From assembly GCA_002352425.1 (NCBI GenBank), contig DEIK01000021.1, positions 1 through 25,844 on the forward strand: DNA of 25,844 bases, read 5' to 3'. The DNA comes from Rhodobacteraceae bacterium UBA2776. Lineage in GTDB: Bacteria > Pseudomonadota > Alphaproteobacteria > Rhodobacterales > Rhodobacteraceae. Shown one piece after another: positions 23,458 through 25,844 of this stretch; within the stretch, counting starts at the first letter, position 1, and each line of letters starts with the position of its first letter. Made by a program: the position numbers and the translations under genes. The notes under the pieces were generated by a model. That model worked only from the letters and a program-made list of their open reading frames with translations. It was not told the DNA's origin and searched no databases.

Positions 23458-24713
23458 ATGGCCGCACCAGCAGCAAACTTAAAAATCAACGGCGAACGCC
23501 TGTGGGAATCGCTGATGGATATGGCCAAGATCGGGCCGGGTGTGGCCGGTGGCAACAACCGCCAGACCGTCACCGACGAAGACGGCGAGGGGCGTCACCT
23601 GTTCCAATCTTGGTGCGAGGCCGCGGGCTGCACCATGGGGCTGGACCAGATGGGCAACATGTTTGCCCGCCGTGAAGGCACCGACCCCGATGCGCTGCCG
23701 GTTTATGTTGGCAGCCACCTTGATACGCAGCCCACGGGCGGCAAATATGATGGCGTTTTGGGGGTGCTTGGCGGGCTGGAAATTCTGCGCACGCTTAATG
23801 ATCTGGACATCAAAACCAAACACCCGATCGTTGTGACCAACTGGACCAACGAAGAGGGCACGCGGTTCGCCCCCGCCATGTTGGCTTCAGTGGCGTGTTT
23901 CGCGGGGATGCACACGCAGGATTGGGCCTATAACATCGAAGACGCCGAGGGCAAAAAATTCGGCGATGAGCTGGCCCGCATCGGGTGGCGCGGTGACGAG
24001 GAAGTCGGCGCGCGCAAGATGCATGCCTTCTTTCGAGCTGCACATCGAACAGGGGCCAATTCTGGAGAGCCGAGGGCAAGGATATCGGCGTTGTCACTCA
24101 CGGTCAGGGCCTGTCTTGGACCCAAGTGACCATCACCGGCAAGGAAAGCCACACGGGATCGACCCCGATGCCGATGCGCAAAGATGCTGGCATGGGGTTG
24201 GCGCACGTGCTGGAACTGGTGAACCAGATTGCGATGTCCCACGCGCCCGATGCGGTTGGGGCGGCGGGGCATATTGATGTCTATCCGAATTCCCGCAACG
24301 TGATCCCGGGCAAAGTGGTGTTCACCGTCGATTTCCGCTCGCCCGATTTGGCGGTGATCGAAGATATGGAGGCCCGCCTAAAAGAAGGTGCCACCGCGAT
24401 CTGCGAGGAAATGGGGCTGGGGATCGAATTTGAAAAGGTCGGCGGCTTTGATCCGGTGACGTTTGACGAGGGCTGCGTCACAGCCGTGCGCAACGCCGCC
24501 GAACGTCTGGGCTATTCGCACCGCAACCTGATTTCAGGTGCGGGACATGACGCCTGCTGGGTCAACCGTGTCGCGCCCACAGCGATGGTGATGTGCCCTT
24601 GTGTTGACGGGCTGAGCCACAACGAGGCCGAGGAGATTTCCAAGGAATGGGCTTCGGCTGGGGCCGATGTGTTGATGCACGCGGTGGTCGAGACGGCGGA
24701 GATTGTGGAGTGA
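23458..24713 (+). pseudogene. Zn-dependent amidohydrolase (N-carbamoyl-beta-alanine type), two frameshifts
   Basis: M20-family enzyme that in this pathway would split N-carbamoyl-beta-alanine to beta-alanine, CO2 and ammonia. The first part has a normal metal site: H87 (GSHLDT), D98 (GGKYDG), then NEEGTRF (E132-E133). At about 24033 an extra T changes the frame, so FFELHIEQGPILE is read in frame 2; about 35 bases later an extra A changes it again, to AEGKDIGVVTHGQG, which continues correctly to a TGA at 24713. Removing both bases gives 417 residues, family length, including TGKESHTGSTP and AGHDACW. As written it gives only a truncated protein, ending at 24129. Related names: beta-ureidopropionase, PydC. 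Sequencing error is a real alternative; the surrounding operon is intact. Confidence 0.8.
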
Positions 24714-25207
24714 AAATAGTAATTTCTGCACTGACTTGGTTGATGTTTTCTGCTCCAGTCGTTGCCGAGACATGGGAGCCTCGATTCCTCGCATATATGG
24801 GAGGAACAAGATCACTGATTGTGTCAAAGGACGCCGCGCAATTCGCTGTTGCGCATTATGGCAGTCACGAAAGCGGTAAATCTTTGCAGATCGGGTGTAA
24901 TATTGTGCCTGATAAAAATAACCACAAAAACTTGAAAGGCTACCTTAGTATGTGGGTTGGTGGCGATCCCTTGTATGGGACTGAAATGGCGGTTTTCGCG
25001 ACATTTGATGGCGGTAAAGCTATAAATCTTGGCAATTTTGGCTACGCTCGAGGCCAATACTGGGGGGAACTCTCCCCGAGCTTCATCGCGCTTGCAGCAA
25101 CTCACGATATCTTGCTGCTGACTGACAGCGGTAACGATTTCACTTTTGAACTACCACTTTCGGGTGCCGCAGATGCAATGTCTCAAATCGAATGCAATGT
25201 TTTATGA
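24710..25207 (+). CDS. Hypothetical exported protein
   Basis: Starts at a GTG whose last two bases begin the amidohydrolase stop (GTGA), so it is coupled to that gene. 165 residues with a signal peptide: K at position 2, hydrophobic core ISALTWLMFSAP, and a V-V-A site before E-T at about residue 20. Two Cys (GCNIVP in the middle and ECNVL at the end) could form a disulfide. The mature part is rich in Gly and aromatic residues, suggesting a beta-sandwich. I do not recognise a family. The base composition is visibly more AT-rich than the flanking genes, and the gene separates two enzymes that are usually adjacent or nearly so. It may be a recent insertion into the operon. Periplasmic by prediction. 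Confidence 0.7.
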   Translation: MKIVISALTWLMFSAPVVAETWEPRFLAYMGGTRSLIVSKDAAQFAVAHYGSHESGKSLQIGCNIVPDKNNHKNLKGYLSMWVGGDPLYGTEMAVFATFDGGKAINLGNFGYARGQYWGELSPSFIALAATHDILLLTDSGNDFTFELPLSGAADAMSQIECNVL

Positions 25208-25256
25208 ACCAACTGAAACAGAGTTGCAGATTTCTTAATCGAAGATGGAGAGTACT

Positions 25257-25844
25257 ATGACCAAAGTAATCAAGAACGGCACCGTTGTAACGGCTGATCT
25301 GACCTACAAAGCGGATGTCAAAATCGACGGTGGCAAGATCATAGAGATCGGCCCAAACCTGAAAGGTGACGAAGTTCTGGACGCCACGGGGTGTTACATC
25401 ATGCCCGGCGGGATCGATCCGCACACCCATCTGGAAATGCCGTTTATGGGCACCTATTCCAGCGATGATTTTGAATCTGGCACCCGTGCGGGTCTGGCCG
25501 GTGGCACCACAATGGTGGTTGACTTTGCCCTGCCAAATCAGGGTGAAAGCCCGCTGGATGCGCTGAAGCGCTGGGACAATAAATCGACCCGCGCCAATTG
25601 CGATTATTCGTTCCACATGGCGGTGACATGGTGGGGCGAGCAGGTGTTTGACGATATGAAAACCGTGGTTCAGGACCGTGGCATCAACACGTTCAAACAT
25701 TTCCTCGCCTACAAAGGCGCGTTGATGGTGAACGACGACGAGATGTATTCATCGTTTAAGCGGTGTGCCGAATTGGGCGCGACCCCGATGGTGCATGCGG
25801 AAAACGGTGATGTGGTGGCCGAACTGACCGCGCAACTGCTGGCC
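25257..25844 (+). CDS. hydA: Dihydropyrimidinase, N-terminal part (runs off the window)
   Basis: Opens the ring of dihydrouracil or dihydrothymine to the N-carbamoyl amino acid; also handles hydantoins in some species. 196 codons are in the window out of roughly 480 expected. The ATG at 25257 has GGAGAG upstream. Metal ligands of the amidohydrolase superfamily are visible: H-T-H in GGIDPHTHLEMPF (about residues 55-61), the carboxylated Lys in HFLAYKGALM (about 149-152), and a following His in MVHAENGD. The MGTYSSDDFESGTRAGLAGG segment is typical of dihydropyrimidinases and D-hydantoinases. It would be the last of the three pathway steps encoded together here and lies 49 bases after the exported orphan. 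Reading frame is intact up to the window end. Confidence 0.93.
   Translation, partial: MTKVIKNGTVVTADLTYKADVKIDGGKIIEIGPNLKGDEVLDATGCYIMPGGIDPHTHLEMPFMGTYSSDDFESGTRAGLAGGTTMVVDFALPNQGESPLDALKRWDNKSTRANCDYSFHMAVTWWGEQVFDDMKTVVQDRGINTFKHFLAYKGALMVNDDEMYSSFKRCAELGATPMVHAENGDVVAELTAQLLA

Noticed and set aside
24647..24709. Upstream extension of the exported orphan to 24647
   Set aside because: It would overlap the amidohydrolase C-terminus by 22 codons and bury the signal peptide; the GTG at 24710 gives a proper one.

Overview
This window looks like chromosomal DNA from an alphaproteobacterium of the Rhodobacterales (Roseobacter group). The pointers are protein content (NDUFA12-family protein, MlaD and a DUF2155 protein in a row; accB-accC; clpP-clpX), the RutR-controlled reductive pyrimidine pathway, and a cbbF-cbbP-cbbT-cbbG gene order like that of the Rhodobacter cbbII operon. 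This is judged from family recognition alone, with no database search. I see no rRNA, tRNA, CRISPR array, insertion sequence or phage gene.

Layout. (1) 1-4963, Calvin-cycle block: on the minus strand fructose bisphosphatase, phosphoribulokinase, transketolase and the first codons of glyceraldehyde-3-phosphate dehydrogenase, with a divergent LysR regulator (CbbR-like) that has no ATG and probably starts at ATT. (2) 4964-8303, an eroding catabolic locus: a frameshifted RidA-family gene and a LysR regulator broken at a run of ten C (both minus strand) stand divergent from an intact class III CoA-transferase. This is followed by the N-terminal stub of an acyl-CoA dehydrogenase joined directly to the C-terminal third of a thiamine-diphosphate enzyme, both full of lesions. 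(3) 8356-10703: a PACE-family efflux protein and a CPA2 (Kef-type) cation/proton antiporter, minus strand. (4) 10921-16085: clpP, clpX, a Rid-family gene, an NDUFA12-family gene, mlaD, a DUF2155 gene, aat (minus strand, overlapping the DUF2155 gene tail to tail) and a SAM methyltransferase. (5) 16094-17939: accC and accB on the minus strand. (6) 18118-25844, reductive pyrimidine catabolism: preT-preA, a small unknown protein, a RutR-like TetR regulator, then an operon of omega-aminotransferase, N-carbamoyl-beta-alanine-type amidohydrolase (two frameshifts), a secreted orphan and dihydropyrimidinase, which runs off the end.

How it works together. PreT/PreA would reduce uracil or thymine, dihydropyrimidinase would open the ring, the amidohydrolase would release beta-alanine, and the aminotransferase would convert that to malonate semialdehyde. 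A perfect RutR-type palindrome just downstream of a plausible promoter ahead of the aminotransferase ties the operon to the neighbouring TetR gene.

The window is mostly ordinary metabolism. I did not find a convincing undescribed system. The best leads are the RutR operator, the ATT-start cbbR with an overlapping short leader ORF, the broken hydrolase in an otherwise intact pathway, the two-gene scar at 7583-8303, and the secreted orphan inside the pyrimidine operon. Five genes carry frameshifts, so read-level errors must be excluded before these are called real pseudogenes.
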